In this document: piece after piece, positions 1-11,526 of the stretch
How the letters are laid out: each line of letters opens with the position of its first letter
Position numbering within the stretch: position 1 is the first letter of the stretch
Assembly (NCBI GenBank): GCA_900073065.1
Contig: FJOG01000040.1
Span: 226,822 to 290,821, forward strand
From: Phialocephala subalpina
Taxonomy: Eukaryota; Ascomycota; Leotiomycetes; Helotiales; Mollisiaceae
Direction of reading: 5' to 3'
DNA length: 64,000 nucleotides
Translations under genes and position numbers: made by a program
The notes under the pieces: model-generated
Told to the model about the DNA's origin: nothing
Seen by the model: only the letters and a program-made list of their open reading frames with translations
Database searches by the model: none

Positions 1-2562
1 TTCGCGACTAGTATGTGCATGACGGCCCTATTCCGAGCAATCGGTGCAGCTTTCAGTACATTCGACGGTGCGAGTAAAGTGTCCGGCTTCATGGTTGCTG
101 CTTTAATCATGTATACTGGATACATGATTCGGAAACCTCAGATGCACCCTTGGTTTGTGTGGATTTATTGGATTGACCCACTGGCATACGGGTTTTCTGC
201 TATTCTAGCCAACGAGTTCAAGGACACGATCATTCCTTGCGTTGCCACCAATCTTGTGCCGAATGGACCCGGCTATACCAACTCACTCTATCAGGCCTGC
301 GCTGGAGTCGGAGGTGCCACACCGGGTGCTGTCAGTGTGACTGGCGAGCAGTATCTAGCTTCACTGTCTTATTCTGCTTCGAACATCTGGAGAAACTTTG
401 GTATCCTTTGGGCATGGTGGGTCCTCTTCGTCGTTATCACCATTGTCAAAACGAACGGATGGCAGTCAGCGTCCGGAAACAGCGGCTTCCTTCTAATCCC
501 TCGTGAGAAGGCTCTCCAAAACAAGCATCTGTTGGAGGATGAAGAATCTCAGCCTGTCGCAGAGCCAGTCTCGGAGAAGAAGGCCCCAACATCAAGCGGT
601 GGTTCTACCTCAGACGGAACAAAAGTCAACGACTCCGATGATCAACTGGTTCGCAACACTTCGGTCTTTACCTGGAAGAACCTTTCCTACACTGTCAAGA
701 CACCTTCAGGAGATCGTGTCCTACTGGATAATGTGCAAGGATGGGTCAAACCCGGTATGCTCGGAGCTTTGATGGGATCATCTGGTGCAGGAAAGACTAC
801 ACTTCTTGATGTTCTCGCCCAGCGCAAAACCGAAGGCACAATCCATGGTTCCATTCAAGTCGACGGTCGTCCACTCTCTGTCTCCTTCCAACGCTCCGCC
901 GGATATTGTGAGCAGCTTGATATTCATGAGTCGCTTGCCACCGTCCGTGAAGCTCTTGAGTTCTCCGCCCTACTCCGCCAATCCCGAGACACGCCCCGCG
1001 AAGAAAAGCTCCGCTATGTAGATACAATTATCGACCTCCTTGAGATGCACGACATCGAAAATACACTTATCGGATCTACGGGCGCCGGTCTCTCAGTCGA
1101 ACAACGCAAACGTCTCACTATCGGCGTAGAACTCGTCTCCAAGCCTTCCATCCTGATTTTCCTCGACGAGCCAACCTCTGGTCTCGACGGCCAAGCAGCA
1201 TTCAACATCGTCCGTTTCCTCCGCAAACTCGCTGATGTCGGCCAAGCTGTTCTCGTCACCATTCATCAACCTTCCGCTCAGCTCTTCCTCCAATTCGACA
1301 GCTTGCTCTTGCTCGCCAAGGGAGGGAAGACTGTTTATTTCGGAGACATTGGAGAAAATGCTTCTACGCTCAAAGAATACTTCGCACGCTACGATGCCCC
1401 TTGCCCCACAGATGCCAATCCAGCTGAACACATGATCGACGTCGTCTCTGGAACTCTCTCCCAAGGTAAAGACTGGAACAAAGTCTGGCTCGACTCACCA
1501 GAGTACACTCACACGACTGAAGAATTGGATCGTATCATCGCCGAAGCCGCAGCCAAGGAACCAGGTACCAAAGACGACGGACATGAATTCGCTATGCCGC
1601 TCTGGGAACAGACTAAGTTGGTAACTCAACGAATGAACGTCTCTGTCTGGAGAAATACCGATTACATTAACAACAAACTCGCCTTACACATTGGTTCCGC
1701 CCTTTTCAACGGCTTCTCATTCTGGAAGATAGGATCCTCGGTCGCTGACCTCCAGCTCCGCTTGTTCACCGTATTCAACTTCATCTTCGTCGCTCCGGGA
1801 GTCATCGCTCAACTCCAACCACTCTTCATTAATCGCCGAGATATCTACGAAGCCCGAGAAAAGAAATCAAAGATGTACAGCTGGAAAGCATTCGTCACCG
1901 GCCTCATCTTCTCCGAACTACCATACCTCTGCGTCTGCGCTGTCGCTTATTTCGTCTGCTGGTATTACACTGTTGGCTTTCCCTCCGACTCCAACAAAGC
2001 AGGCGCAACTCTCTTCGTCATGCTTATGTACGAATTCGTCTACACCGGTATCGGTCAATTCATCGCTGCCTATGCTCCTAACGCTGTCTTCGCTTCGCTT
2101 GCAAACCCGCTGGTTATCGGTATTCTGGTTTCGTTCTGTGGTGTCTTGGTCCCGTATGCACAGATTCAACCTTTCTGGAGATATTGGTTATACTATCTCA
2201 ATCCGTTCAATTACCTGATCGGGTCGTTGCTCGTCTTCACCACTTTCTCTGCTCCAGTCCATTGCGCTGAGTCGGAATTCGCCGTCTTCGATCCTCCTTC
2301 TGGTCAAACTTGTGGAGAGTATTTGGCGGATTATATGACGGGGATGGGTGCTAGGACGAACCTCACAAACCCCGATGTCACGAGTGGGTGCCGAGTGTGT
2401 GAATACCGCAGTGGTTCCGACTACCTGTTCACGGTGAATCTGAATGACTACTATTATGGATGGAGGGATGCGGCGCTTGTTACGCTTTTCGCTATCTCCA
2501 GTTATGCGATGGTTTATCTGTTGATGAAATTGAGGACGAAGAGGAGTAAGACTGCGGAGTAG
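1..2562 (+). CDS. PDR/ABCG multidrug ABC transporter, C-terminal half (5' truncated)
   Basis: The reading frame is open from base 1, so the gene starts outside the window; 853 codons are visible and the stop is at 2560-2562. This is the second half of a full-size pleiotropic drug resistance transporter, which pumps hydrophobic compounds out across the plasma membrane using ATP. The first ~150 residues hold the last helices and extracellular loop of the first membrane domain plus the PDR-specific linker. The second nucleotide-binding domain follows, with Walker [10 protein letters not shown] near residue 259, an LSVEQRKR signature near 364, Walker [13 protein letters not shown] near 385 and the H-loop histidine in TIHQPS near 422. 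The second membrane domain runs from about 540 to 840 and has a cysteine-rich last extracellular loop. The visible part is intronless. The ABCG/PDR family is certain; the substrate is unknown. Confidence 0.95.
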   Translation, partial: FATSMCMTALFRAIGAAFSTFDGASKVSGFMVAALIMYTGYMIRKPQMHPWFVWIYWIDPLAYGFSAILANEFKDTIIPCVATNLVPNGPGYTNSLYQACAGVGGATPGAVSVTGEQYLASLSYSASNIWRNFGILWAWWVLFVVITIVKTNGWQSASGNSGFLLIPREKALQNKHLLEDEESQPVAEPVSEKKAPTSSGGSTSDGTKVNDSDDQLVRNTSVFTWKNLSYTVKTPSGDRVLLDNVQGWVKPGMLGALMGSSGAGKTTLLDVLAQRKTEGTIHGSIQVDGRPLSVSFQRSAGYCEQLDIHESLATVREALEFSALLRQSRDTPREEKLRYVDTIIDLLEMHDIENTLIGSTGAGLSVEQRKRLTIGVELVSKPSILIFLDEPTSGLDGQAAFNIVRFLRKLADVGQAVLVTIHQPSAQLFLQFDSLLLLAKGGKTVYFGDIGENASTLKEYFARYDAPCPTDANPAEHMIDVVSGTLSQGKDWNKVWLDSPEYTHTTEELDRIIAEAAAKEPGTKDDGHEFAMPLWEQTKLVTQRMNVSVWRNTDYINNKLALHIGSALFNGFSFWKIGSSVADLQLRLFTVFNFIFVAPGVIAQLQPLFINRRDIYEAREKKSKMYSWKAFVTGLIFSELPYLCVCAVAYFVCWYYTVGFPSDSNKAGATLFVMLMYEFVYTGIGQFIAAYAPNAVFASLANPLVIGILVSFCGVLVPYAQIQPFWRYWLYYLNPFNYLIGSLLVFTTFSAPVHCAESEFAVFDPPSGQTCGEYLADYMTGMGARTNLTNPDVTSGCRVCEYRSGSDYLFTVNLNDYYYGWRDAALVTLFAISSYAMVYLLMKLRTKRSKTAE

Positions 2563-4049
2563 GCAGCAAGTCTGTAGGCGAGCGGACGATGAGAGTGGTA
2601 GGAAGAGGAGATTAGGGGAAATGCGGAGGTGTTTTCAGAGTACTTTGCATCATGATATCATTTCTTTTGTCAAGATTTGGGTTGGAGTTCATAATATATG
2701 GTCGGTTGCGGACCTGGGGTTTGATAATGTATAACATCTAGATTGTAAATGACTGGTTGGGGGTTCTAGATATGATGTATAGAGTGGGGAGGGTAGAGAA
2801 TTGAAGCAGTTAAATAGCAGGCTGAGTAGCCCTCTTGCCTTCGTGAAAAGTCCAGTCAAGCCAAGTCAAGTCCCAATTTTGGGGCTCGAGCAGGTCTTCC
2901 AGGTTCGAGCAGGCTTCGCTACCCTATTTCGTCGGGGCATCCAAATTAACCCGCACACGCCCGATAATTAAATTTACGAGATTAGCTTCTTCCTAGCGCT
3001 AGTACCCTATATCCTCTTTCTTTTTCAGTTTTCTCTTCCTGAATTCACTTTTCTTCCGTCGCATTCCCATTCGCGGAGTTTGACCAATTGTCACTTTTGA
3101 TATCACAACTATCTTTTAGCTTTTCATTGTCGCAATAAATCGCCGATTCCATTGAATGGTATGAAATCCTTTGGTTAGTGTGAGTTGATAGCGACATAAA
3201 TCACCCTTCTTGGCGAACAATTTTTCAGCATCGCGAAGTGAACGAGTTTTGGATTGATTCACACAGGAAAAGCCAATAATGATCGCAAAGCCATCGAGAA
3301 AACCTCATCGGTCCACACCAGATCCTCATGAACAAAACTCAACGCAGAAACTGAACGATAAAACTCGAATTGTCAACATCGCTCCCAGCAGCTCTTCATC
3401 ACCCATCTCAATACCGTTGATGACCTCCTTGGCCATAATAATCATTAAAAAGTCGGCGCTGTCGTTCCTCCGCGTCATGGTCCGCTTGAGCCTGCCGCGC
3501 CTCCTCGTCCTGATGCTCCTGTTGCGCTCGAATAGCTTCCCAATACTGGTAATCTCGCTCCTCCTACTCTGCTATCTCTGCTTGCTGGCGTTGCTGTGCG
3601 GCCTACACTGCTTATTGTTGTTGTTGTCTTCGCGCTTCTTCTTCTCCTTTTTCCGCTGGATAGAGTATATGGGAATAGTATACTTCAGCCAGGTCTAAGA
3701 ACCCGCGATACACATGTGGTATACAATCATTGGCAGGTGTTTTCTTGTTTTCGTCATCTATACATCGCATAGTTCTAGTATTTTATCTAAACCTCGATAT
3801 ATAATTCTCGAGGTATTTACAAAATGTATTACGAAAGAGTTCTTACGTAGTAGAAATCCGTGCTTATGTACTCGATTTCTCTTGTTCATAAACTTCGATT
3901 GATTCATAGCTTGGAAAAATAAATTGCTAAGCACAATTCCACAGCTCCATCACTAGCGCAGATATCAAGTATAGACAGTACAGTTTTATATCCAAACCCG
4001 CTGTACCAGGAAGAAACTAAAATATCTACAGAGAAGAGAAGCAGCTTTC
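2563..4049. other. intergenic stretch with a decayed coding remnant
   Basis: No intact gene is supported. Bases 2830-2930 contain short repeated CAAGTC/TCGAGCAGG words. A glutamine/glutamate-rich coding remnant on the minus strand lies at about 3410-3660 and is listed separately. The plus-strand open frame across the same bases is leucine-rich and reads as the shadow of that remnant. Bases 3714-4049 are AT-rich and show nothing recognisable. Confidence 0.5.
3408..3660 (-). pseudogene. remnant of a Q/E-rich coiled-coil protein
   Basis: Read on the minus strand, one frame gives a coherent, strongly polar protein rich in glutamine, glutamate, alanine and arginine, ending in a Tyr/Gly-rich tail and a TGA near 3410. 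It is interrupted by TAA and TAG codons that sit inside CAA/CAG-rich runs, as expected if glutamine codons were changed by C-to-T transitions. I do not recognise a family. Composition this biased could also arise from low-complexity DNA, so confidence is low. Confidence 0.3.
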
Positions 4050-4828
4050 CTAAAAGGTGTACTGTGGAATCGAGATAGTGCCAACATTCCACGTTTTGCC
4101 CCCGTCGCTGGTGCTCATCGAGGCCTCAGCACCTACCTCCAAGTACATGGTGTCGATATAGCCCGGGTCGGCAGCCGACAAGACAATCTCGACGTTGGTC
4201 CACTCTGAGAAGATGGGTCAGCTATACAGAAAAAGCAGAAGAAATTCGAGAAACTCACTGTGGGCGGGAACAGTGCCGCAGTTGTCCGAAGCGCACTCGA
4301 CTGCAGAGCCCCAACCCTCAGCTTCTCCATCACTGGTCGATAGCGTCGAGACGACGACGCCGTTGAGGTATACAGTCTGGGTATAGTTGCCCGTGCTGGC
4401 TACGTACTGGTCTACTCATTGTGAGGAACGTAATCTCACCACTACATGCCCAGGTATATAGGTAGATTGGACTTACAAACCATAGTCACCTCGTCGCCCG
4501 CGGCAGCGGGGGCGACGGGGCCTTCGATGACCTCTTGGGAAGTAGAGCTCGTCTCCTTGAGGGTGTAGGCAAAGACGGTCCAGTCCTCGTTGTAGTTATC
4601 AGTGATAGACTGGATCAAGTCGCCGTCCGAGGTGCCCATGCCGACCCAGAGCGAGAGATCGTAGCCGCTGCTAGCACCGCTGGGACCGTTCGGCAGTGTG
4701 AGTGTCGCCGTCGATGAGTAGATATAGACCCCCGAGGCCGTCGGGCCGGTACTGAAGGCAGGACCGAAGGCGGCGTTGACCGTGGCGGCGAGGAGGGAGA
4801 GGGTGATCAGCTGGCGTAAGGAAGGCAT
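4050..4828 (-). CDS. small secreted protein, three exons
   Basis: The start is ATG at 4828; the longer frame upstream begins at a GTG. The model has exons 4828-4477, 4411-4204 region split as 4411-4259 and 4204-4050, with introns 4476-4412 (65 bp) and 4258-4205 (54 bp); together they give exactly 219 residues. The N-terminus (MPSLRQLITLSLLAATVNA) is a clear signal peptide, so the product is secreted. The mature part has a Gly/Ser/Thr-rich, beta-strand pattern with a WVGMG motif and one C-x4-C cysteine pair near residue 150. The WVG segment faintly resembles the beta-sandwich of fungal eqolisin peptidases, but I cannot see the catalytic glutamate region, so I do not assign that function. It could be a cell-wall or effector-like protein of unknown role. 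Confidence 0.7.
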
Positions 4829-6262
4829 ACTTGTCACTGCAATCTTGTATTCGTACGCGTTTTTGATTTTGAGGCAATTGGCTGTAATATAAAGAGCAGA
4901 ATTTTATTCCGGGTATCACCAAGCAACAACTTGACTGCTAGTAGCGGGAACGAAGGACAATTTATAGAAGAGAACGAGAGACTGATACTGAACCTGAACG
5001 AGAGCTGCGGGGATAACTGAGAGACGGAGTAGAACTCTGCGCTTCTCTTGTAGTTAATCCGCCAATAATGCCATATAATGGAAGGTTTTACCCTGATCTA
5101 GGATTCTCGAATTTCCATTCCAGCATTGTGCTAAACCATCCCTGGCAGAGCCTCCTTGTGTGTGGGGAAGCTGGTTCTTAGGCGGAGAATTAAATGGCGG
5201 ATATTGGTCGCTGCTTACCCCAACTTCATTCTATTCCATACTCACAAACAATTACAAATATCTAATTGAACGGTCTAAGACTCAAGGACCAGATAATTTG
5301 AATACATTGAAGGTTCAAAATCAACTTCTGATGCGTTTATTTACTTTTGTGGAAGTTTTGTTACTGCTAAAGTAAGGATCTTACAAAAGCAGCGCACCAA
5401 TCTCGGCCATTCAATTCTCCACCTGAGAGGTTAGGTATTGCAGGCGGAGACTTCTGATACGTGGACTCACCGGTAGTACATTAGCCCATCGGTAGTTCAT
5501 TAACATGGAACATGAAAATCATTGATGGTTCGTTAGGTTAGCGCGAAACGATTTCCTTATCTCGACGCCATGGTCACGTGAAGATTGACCTGTCCGATGT
5601 GTCGGAGCGAAATCATCAGGTCTGTATAATGGACTTGATTTATAAGTAAAGCTTAGGAAGTAATTGCGTGGCTCTGGCTTGAGAAAGAAGATAGTCAAAT
5701 ACGGATACCAGTGCTAGAGGTGGGTAGTTGGTGTTCAGGCTGTTCTCGCTAAATTTTCAGGCGTTGGAAACAGAGTGCGGGGTAGCCAAAAAGCTGAGGA
5801 GCACAGGATCGCAAAGTGAGTGGATTGAGGGAAATGGCGAAGATGGTGGAATGGGCCTTGGAGAAAGTGTCCTGTCGAGGTACTGAGCCTAGCTCGAGGT
5901 TGTTCTGGCACGAGAGGCTGTGGAGAAATGTGTATTGTTCGAGGCCTATTTCTTATTTCAATTGACTTTTTCGGTTCTTAATTGGTTCTGTCTGATATTT
6001 TTATTCACGGCACATGTTGAAAGCTCAATGATATTTTGGATTAAGGTTCCTTTCGAGGTGAGAAGGTACCCCAGAATCATCTTTGGAATCTATATAAATG
6101 TATGGAGATGAGAATCTTACCCCCTTTTTACTGTATCTTAGTACATAAGATTGCAGTCAGCGGCCTCTCTTAAGGTCACTGTTCAAGTGTTCTGGGCCGA
6201 AGAATTGCAAAAGTTCATCGATATTTCGTTGTGATATGGACTAGAAGCACAACGATAGTAAC
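4829..6262. other. intergenic, nothing recognised
   Basis: About 1.4 kb with only short frames in all directions and no family signature. Moderately AT-rich patches occur near 5230-5350 and 5930-6100. It includes the promoter of the secreted protein gene that reads leftwards from 4828. Confidence 0.5.
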
Positions 6263-6670
6263 TCAACGTCGAGTTAACGATTCATAAATCGACTCCCAAA
6301 CCTCTTGTCCCCAATCATTCTCCAGCCAGCTTCGCGTCCGCTCGTTCTCTCGCTCATGCTGCCGCTATCAACGATATCTATATTCATATTGGAACCTCTC
6401 ATTTCGACGTCTAATCTCTTCCAGCTCTGCATATTGTCTTGCTGCTGGTTCTCGCGGTCCTGCAGGTCAATGTTGCAGCATTTGCTGACTGCGAACGCAT
6501 GTTGGGCATCTGTAGTGACGGAGAATGTTAGCTCTGGAGAGTCCATTGGGACAGTGTTGTGGGATACAGATCCGCCCTATCCTGAAGCACTCAGCCGTCC
6601 AAGAACCACATGGATCCATACTGTAAGCACCGGGATGGCCACAGGAATGTGTGATCTGTCCTCCACACAT
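6263..6670 (-). pseudogene. decayed Cys/His-rich small fungal protein gene
   Basis: The frame opens at ATG 6670 with an MCGGQITHSCGHP start, typical of small fungal proteins that begin Met-Cys and carry Cys/His pairs able to bind zinc, and it reaches an RCPTC pair before a TGA at about 6467. The same frame stays coherent past that stop: a Glu/Arg/Tyr-rich coiled-coil-like stretch, then TGA-TAG, then a Trp-rich segment (SWLENDWGQEVWESIYESL) ending with TGA at 6263-6265. Three internal stops in otherwise protein-like sequence, each one transition from CGA, CAG or TGG, indicate a recently silenced gene. The first 67 residues could still be made as a short protein. The family role is unknown. Confidence 0.45.
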
Positions 6671-7606
6671 GTTGATGTTTGGTATGAGTTTTGTTGTCTA
6701 CGAGTAGTTGTTGTATTGCTATTCTGAACATTTGCACTTGTTGATGTGTTGTATTGAGAGTATCTCATGTGAAGTCTTGGAAATGTTTTATGGGTAAAGA
6801 GGACACCACACCTTGAGAGAAAATTCCACTTCTTAAACAGATGGAAATCAAGTATTTACTTTCTGTTTTGAAGTCATTTACAAGTTTCGTAGAACTTGAA
6901 GGTTGTTATTTACTCGAGTCGTGCTATAATACTCGTGAGTCGATCTGAACATACAGTACTTCATGACTGGAACTTTTATCATCAAAGATGATGCACTGCA
7001 TGTCATTTCACATGAACAAGGTGTTTTTGTTCTCATGCCTCCTATCCTTAGGCTTTCCGGGACGGCAGTTTGACTATATTGAACGGGTATTTTCTGGCGC
7101 TTACTCCAGAGGGTATCCATGGAATCACCGATAATACCCGCGACTTGATGAACCCGTGAAGAATGCTCTTCCTCAGAAGGTAAATGCACACTTGTCTGGA
7201 GCTCGAGAAGAGGCTATGATAGTGATATGGATAACGTGATATTCATATGGATGCAAACAAAGGAGTTCCTTGGGATCATTCAAGGATGCGATCCCCAAAA
7301 GACGTCGAGCACATCCATCACTTCAAATTAGATAAAGAAGAGCATCTCATCTGTCTAGGCCGAAGTTTTGCACGGAATGACCATCCCCAGAGTGGATTTT
7401 TGACCGATTCTCTACAGAAGCTTTCTGACAGGACCTTAGAGCTGGATCTTCAAATCAAGCATTACTATGACACTGAAACCTTAATATTCAACCTCTACTC
7501 AGTCATCCGCTCTAATATTATTAACCTCCATCTAATTAAGATTCGTAGAACCAATACCTATACAGTAATAAGTATTTACATCTTGGATTGTGGGTGGTGA
7601 ATAGAC
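6671..7606. other. intergenic, nothing recognised
   Basis: Only unremarkable short frames on both strands, the longest being 117 codons on the plus strand at 7247-7600, with no recognisable motif. The last 40 bases are the 3' flank of the DUF3455 gene. Confidence 0.45.
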
Positions 7607-8416
7607 TTACTCCGCAGCATATTGAACCTTGAACGTAGTAGGCATACCAACGCAAGTAGCAGGTGATCTACCACCAGCTACATTGACTCTGTAGACTTCC
7701 TTCAACCCACCAGTAGCTCCATTTCTCGTCAACAATTTAAGCCAAGGAACGGGACCAAAGCCCTCATCGTCCTGTCCCACAGATGCACCAACAGGAGCCG
7801 TTACTGAATTATTTCTCACACAAGGAGCGAAACCCAAGTCCATAGCCGCGGTGTCAAGATTGAACGTGGGAGTCGTAAGATTGGCGAAATAGTGGTGGCC
7901 ACTAATGGCGAGGTTGAATGGCAAGAGCGTGACTTGGTCAATGTCTGTGAGGTTAAATTGCAAAGCGACTTTGGGCAGCATAGAAAGTAGGTCGGGGTAA
8001 GTGGAGGCTACGCATGATGCGTTGTAGAGAGTCGCAACTGCGCCGAGAGCAACGGGCGTCGCAGTTTCGTTGGCCCCGCAGGAGTAGTTTTGCGTTCCCC
8101 GTCCGATAGCTACGTGCTTCAAGGTCAGGCCGGCTGAAGGAGGTGGCAAAGTGATTGGAGCTTTGAAGTTATGTTAGCTGTGTGGATTTTAAGCGTGAAA
8201 GTTAAGTAACTTACAAGCAGGCATCATAGCAGTGTTCATGTTGCACAGAGGTGCTTGTGCCATATTCCTCTCAGCTTGAACTTTCTCTCCCACTATTTGA
8301 AAGTACTCGGAAAGAACCTCTCTCACCACGGGTCGCCCTACGACTGAACTAGGAAAAGTAGGAGCAGAGAAAGTAGTGGTGCACAGCGCAGAGATCACCC
8401 ATGTTGAAGGAAGCAT
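7607..8416 (-). CDS. DUF3455 family secreted protein
   Basis: Two exons, 8416-8215 and 8160-7607, flank a 54-bp intron with GTAAGT donor and an AAAG acceptor, giving 251 residues. I use ATG 8416, which starts a hydrophobic signal peptide (MLPSTWVISALCTTTFSAP); the frame upstream opens only at a TTG. The core LPPPSAGLTLKHVAIGRGTQNYSC is the hallmark of DUF3455, a secreted fungal family sometimes labelled 'malate dehydrogenase' without evidence. Paired cysteines and several N-glycosylation sequons fit an extracellular beta-rich fold. The biochemical function of the family is not established. The gene stands alone, with the beta-propeller gene diverging about 960 bp away. Confidence 0.8.
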
Positions 8417-9374
8417 ACTAAAGAGTTTGAGTAAAGAGGCACCAGACAATGTCTAGACGGAAAAAAAGAATAGACGGTCGAAGTACGAAAAGAAACATTG
8501 AATCAAATACGACGCAGAATTATTTCGATCAGCCATAAAGTTAGTGGAACTTGGCAGCAGTCGGGCCAGGTTGATATCAACAGTCCAGATTGAAAGTCCC
8601 AGACAGGGACGGCCAAGTTTCCAAGAATCATAATAAAATTAACAGTAAGAGATACTAGTCCGAAGGCGCCACAATCACAATTGACACCCACAGCCGAACC
8701 GTAGACAAAGTCCTTGGTGCTTGTTGTCCATAATCTCGATAGCCTGTTGTTTGGGATGCTCCAAGCAAATTCTATTGTAAGATTACAAGGCTTGCGGTGA
8801 AGGTGAGGCCCAAAATAGACGAGCGGAAGTGGTGGACCAGTAGATGCGGGGTATGGCCAAAATTTCCACAACGACGAAGCATCGAATAAGAATTCTCGAA
8901 CAGAACATATCACACTAGAATGCAATATTGGCGCGAGATGTGAAACAAATGTAAGAAAAAAATAAGGGAGTTTAGAAGTGATCGCCGTGACTTCTGCCAT
9001 GCCTAATGTCACCCGTCAGACGAGAATGGCTCGATCGCGCGGAGAGGGGTAATGGGGCTGACGGCTCGCTCCACCATCATCGATATCACAATGTTGACCT
9101 TCTCAGTTGCTCGAATAACCGCTGCTAGGAAGTGCCAGCCAAAGCACAAAATGGGCAAATGTGCTGAGGTCACGCTACACGACCTGTACCTGAATCACAG
9201 CGCCACGGCAACCCCTGCAGTATGGCTGCGATGCTTCAAGCTGCATTTCTCCTGTCGCCGCCAATTTTCAAATTTTACTACAAGAGCATCAGGAATTCTC
9301 GCTGAAAAAATGCCTCACTTTACTATCATCGAGCTCCCTTGCCGTGTTTTCAATCATTTAGGAATCAACCTGCC
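8417..9374. other. intergenic region between two divergent secreted-protein genes
   Basis: This holds the promoters of the DUF3455 gene (leftward) and the beta-propeller gene (rightward). A minus-strand frame from ATG 9000 to 8503 encodes a hydrophobic, cysteine-containing sequence of about 165 residues, but it has no domain I recognise and is not counted as a gene. Confidence 0.4.
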
Positions 9375-10637
9375 ATGATGAAGTTCCTTTGCGGATTTTC
9401 TATCGCTGTCGCCATCACCTCTTGCCGCGCCACCCCCACACAAGCTGCTGGACAGTACAGCCTTGTTAAAGTTCTGCCTTGGATCTCCCAAAACTCGACC
9501 AGCGTTGACATTGGCATTGTCGTCAACGGTACATACTACCTGTCTGATCGTACCAACGCTGTCGTTCATATCGTGGACCTTACTTCTTCAACCGAAACAG
9601 GTCAGATATCCGGCTTCAAAGGCGCCACAATCATTAATGGAACTGTCGACAAGCCGACTTCAGGACCCAACGGTCTTCTTTACATCCCAGACCGCAATGA
9701 ACTATACGTCGGCGACGGCGATGGCAGCGTCAAAGTTGTTGACTTGAGCACGAATACCATTGTCGATACTATTCCGCTTGGCATCTCCAAACGCGCAGAC
9801 GAGATGACTTACGATGCGGACAATAAGCTAGCAATAGTCACAGGCCCCGACGATGATATCGCCATCCTCGCCTTCATCTCCGTCACAGACCGCCAACTCG
9901 TGCACAAATCCTCTTTTGACAATGCAACAAACGGCATCGAGCAGCCAGCCTGGAATTCTGCAGATGGCTTCGTCTACGTCTCTGTCCCAGAAAGTAACGA
10001 CAACCCCGGCGGCGAGATCGATGTCATCGAAACTACGAACTTCTCCACAATAAAGATCCTACCTGTCACAGATTGCAACAGTCACGGCATCGTCTTCGGC
10101 TCTAGCACCCAACTCTTCCTCGGCTGCTCCCAGGACGCCATCCTCGCCGACAGCGTCGGCCATACTCTAGCGATTGATGTTACAACAGGCACGACTGTTG
10201 AAACAGCCGAAGGCATTGGCGGTGCAGACGAAGTCGCGTATAATCCAACTCTCAATTACTACTACGTCGCAGCATATCAATACCAAGTCAACGGCAGCGC
10301 GACCGGCGCGCCGGATCCTAAGGTTGGGATCATTGATGCAGCTACGGGGACATTGTTGCAAACACTCAAGACGGATAATGTTACGGCACATTCGGTTGCG
10401 GTTGACCCGAAGACGAATAAGATGGTTATCCCGTTGGTCGGTAAGGGGATTGGGATTTATGACTTTGTGGTGAATGGGACGGGGTCGACGAATGGGACGA
10501 GTTTCACGACGACAACAGGCACAACTCCTATGTCAACGAGCCCTATAACAACGAGTGCTGCTACGAGACTGGGGGCATGCTCCGTTTCTCTCCTCTTTCT
10601 TGCTGCTGGTGTCTTTGGTGGTGCTGTCATCGCCTAA
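9375..10637 (+). CDS. secreted, probably GPI-anchored beta-propeller (YVTN-like) protein
   Basis: Single exon, 420 residues. I choose ATG 9375 because it begins the signal peptide (MMKFLCGFSIAVAITSCRA); the longer frame opens at a TTG. From about residue 45 to 375 the protein repeats the pattern of beta-propeller blades: short strands followed by VVDLST/TIVDTIP-type and NKLAIVTG-type turns, as in YVTN/NHL-like and SMP-30-like folds. The last ~55 residues are a Ser/Thr/Gly linker followed by a hydrophobic tail (SLLFLAAGVFGGAVIA), the arrangement of a GPI attachment signal. Several NGT/NST sequons are present. This suggests a cell-surface protein; no catalytic residues can be assigned by eye, so an enzymatic role is open. 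Confidence 0.8.
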   Translation: MMKFLCGFSIAVAITSCRATPTQAAGQYSLVKVLPWISQNSTSVDIGIVVNGTYYLSDRTNAVVHIVDLTSSTETGQISGFKGATIINGTVDKPTSGPNGLLYIPDRNELYVGDGDGSVKVVDLSTNTIVDTIPLGISKRADEMTYDADNKLAIVTGPDDDIAILAFISVTDRQLVHKSSFDNATNGIEQPAWNSADGFVYVSVPESNDNPGGEIDVIETTNFSTIKILPVTDCNSHGIVFGSSTQLFLGCSQDAILADSVGHTLAIDVTTGTTVETAEGIGGADEVAYNPTLNYYYVAAYQYQVNGSATGAPDPKVGIIDAATGTLLQTLKTDNVTAHSVAVDPKTNKMVIPLVGKGIGIYDFVVNGTGSTNGTSFTTTTGTTPMSTSPITTSAATRLGACSVSLLFLAAGVFGGAVIA

Positions 10638-11526
10638 GGCCACAAAGCATATTATACTCTCATAAAATACTTCGTGTACTTGAGGTTGTAACAATGATGA
10701 GAGTTGGAAAGTGTAAACAGTGGATATAACATGAAGGAGTTTCTTTGGGGATGGACTTTACAATCAGGGGTTGATTAATAATAGTAAAGTATAAATCATA
10801 TCTATACTATTCACCCACATTATCACTTACCCCATTTCTTCGCTCCAAACGCGTTCAACGACCTTTTTTCTTTTTTTACCCGCTGTTTACATGTTCATGC
10901 TTATCCTCTCTTCCAATGCTGAACTGAAATGCTCATTTCTTTCCTACCCTTGTCCGATTCTACTACGTTCATCAACATTCTCCAGATCCTCTATGGTATT
11001 ACTACCTATTGTATTTTATCTGGTTTCGAGTGATGAATTAATACTTAAGGTAGTAAGTATATTATTTGTCAAGTTATATTATACTAATTTTATAATTAAT
11101 CAAATTTTATTTTATTTTAATATAAATTTTTGCAATTTTTGTGTTTGGTTAATTTTAATTTTAATTTTTATTTTATCTGAAAATTTATAAATTAAAAGAA
11201 TTTATTTTTAAAGTTTATTAAATTTTTTAAAAAAGAATTTAATGAAAATTGCTTTTCCTTGGACAGGAGAAGGCCCTTTCATGCAAAGACTGAACTTCTT
11301 TGGCATGTAACATCAAAGCAGTGAGCGTACACACCGTAGTATAATCAGTGTAGTTTCTTTCTTATGCTTTATCTTCTCGGAATTTTCAAAGATATCTGCT
11401 AAACTACTCAACTCATTGATCATGTTAACATGGAGACGAACATGCACATATAAGAGTACCTGCTCCCACAAATGTACATGTCTAATTTCAGGAACGATTC
11501 TTCTTTCCAATCTGGAGCAAGTCACC
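10638..11526. other. intergenic with an AT-rich island
   Basis: The 3' flank of the beta-propeller gene is followed by an extremely AT-rich block at about 11035-11240 made of TTTTAATTTTAATT-type runs. No gene is supported on either strand. Confidence 0.5.
11035..11240. repeat. AT-rich island
   Basis: About 200 bp consist almost wholly of A and T with few G or C, much more extreme than the flanks, with abrupt edges. This is the look of a heavily mutated repeat fragment or of inserted organellar DNA; neither can be proven from the sequence alone. Confidence 0.5.

Noticed and set aside
3279..3698. 139-codon plus-strand frame rich in leucine
   Set aside because: It is the antisense shadow of a Q/E-rich minus-strand remnant; Leu runs come from CTG/CTC complements of CAG/GAG.
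8503..9000. 165-codon minus-strand hydrophobic frame
   Set aside because: No recognised domain, odd composition and no supporting context; kept only as a note.
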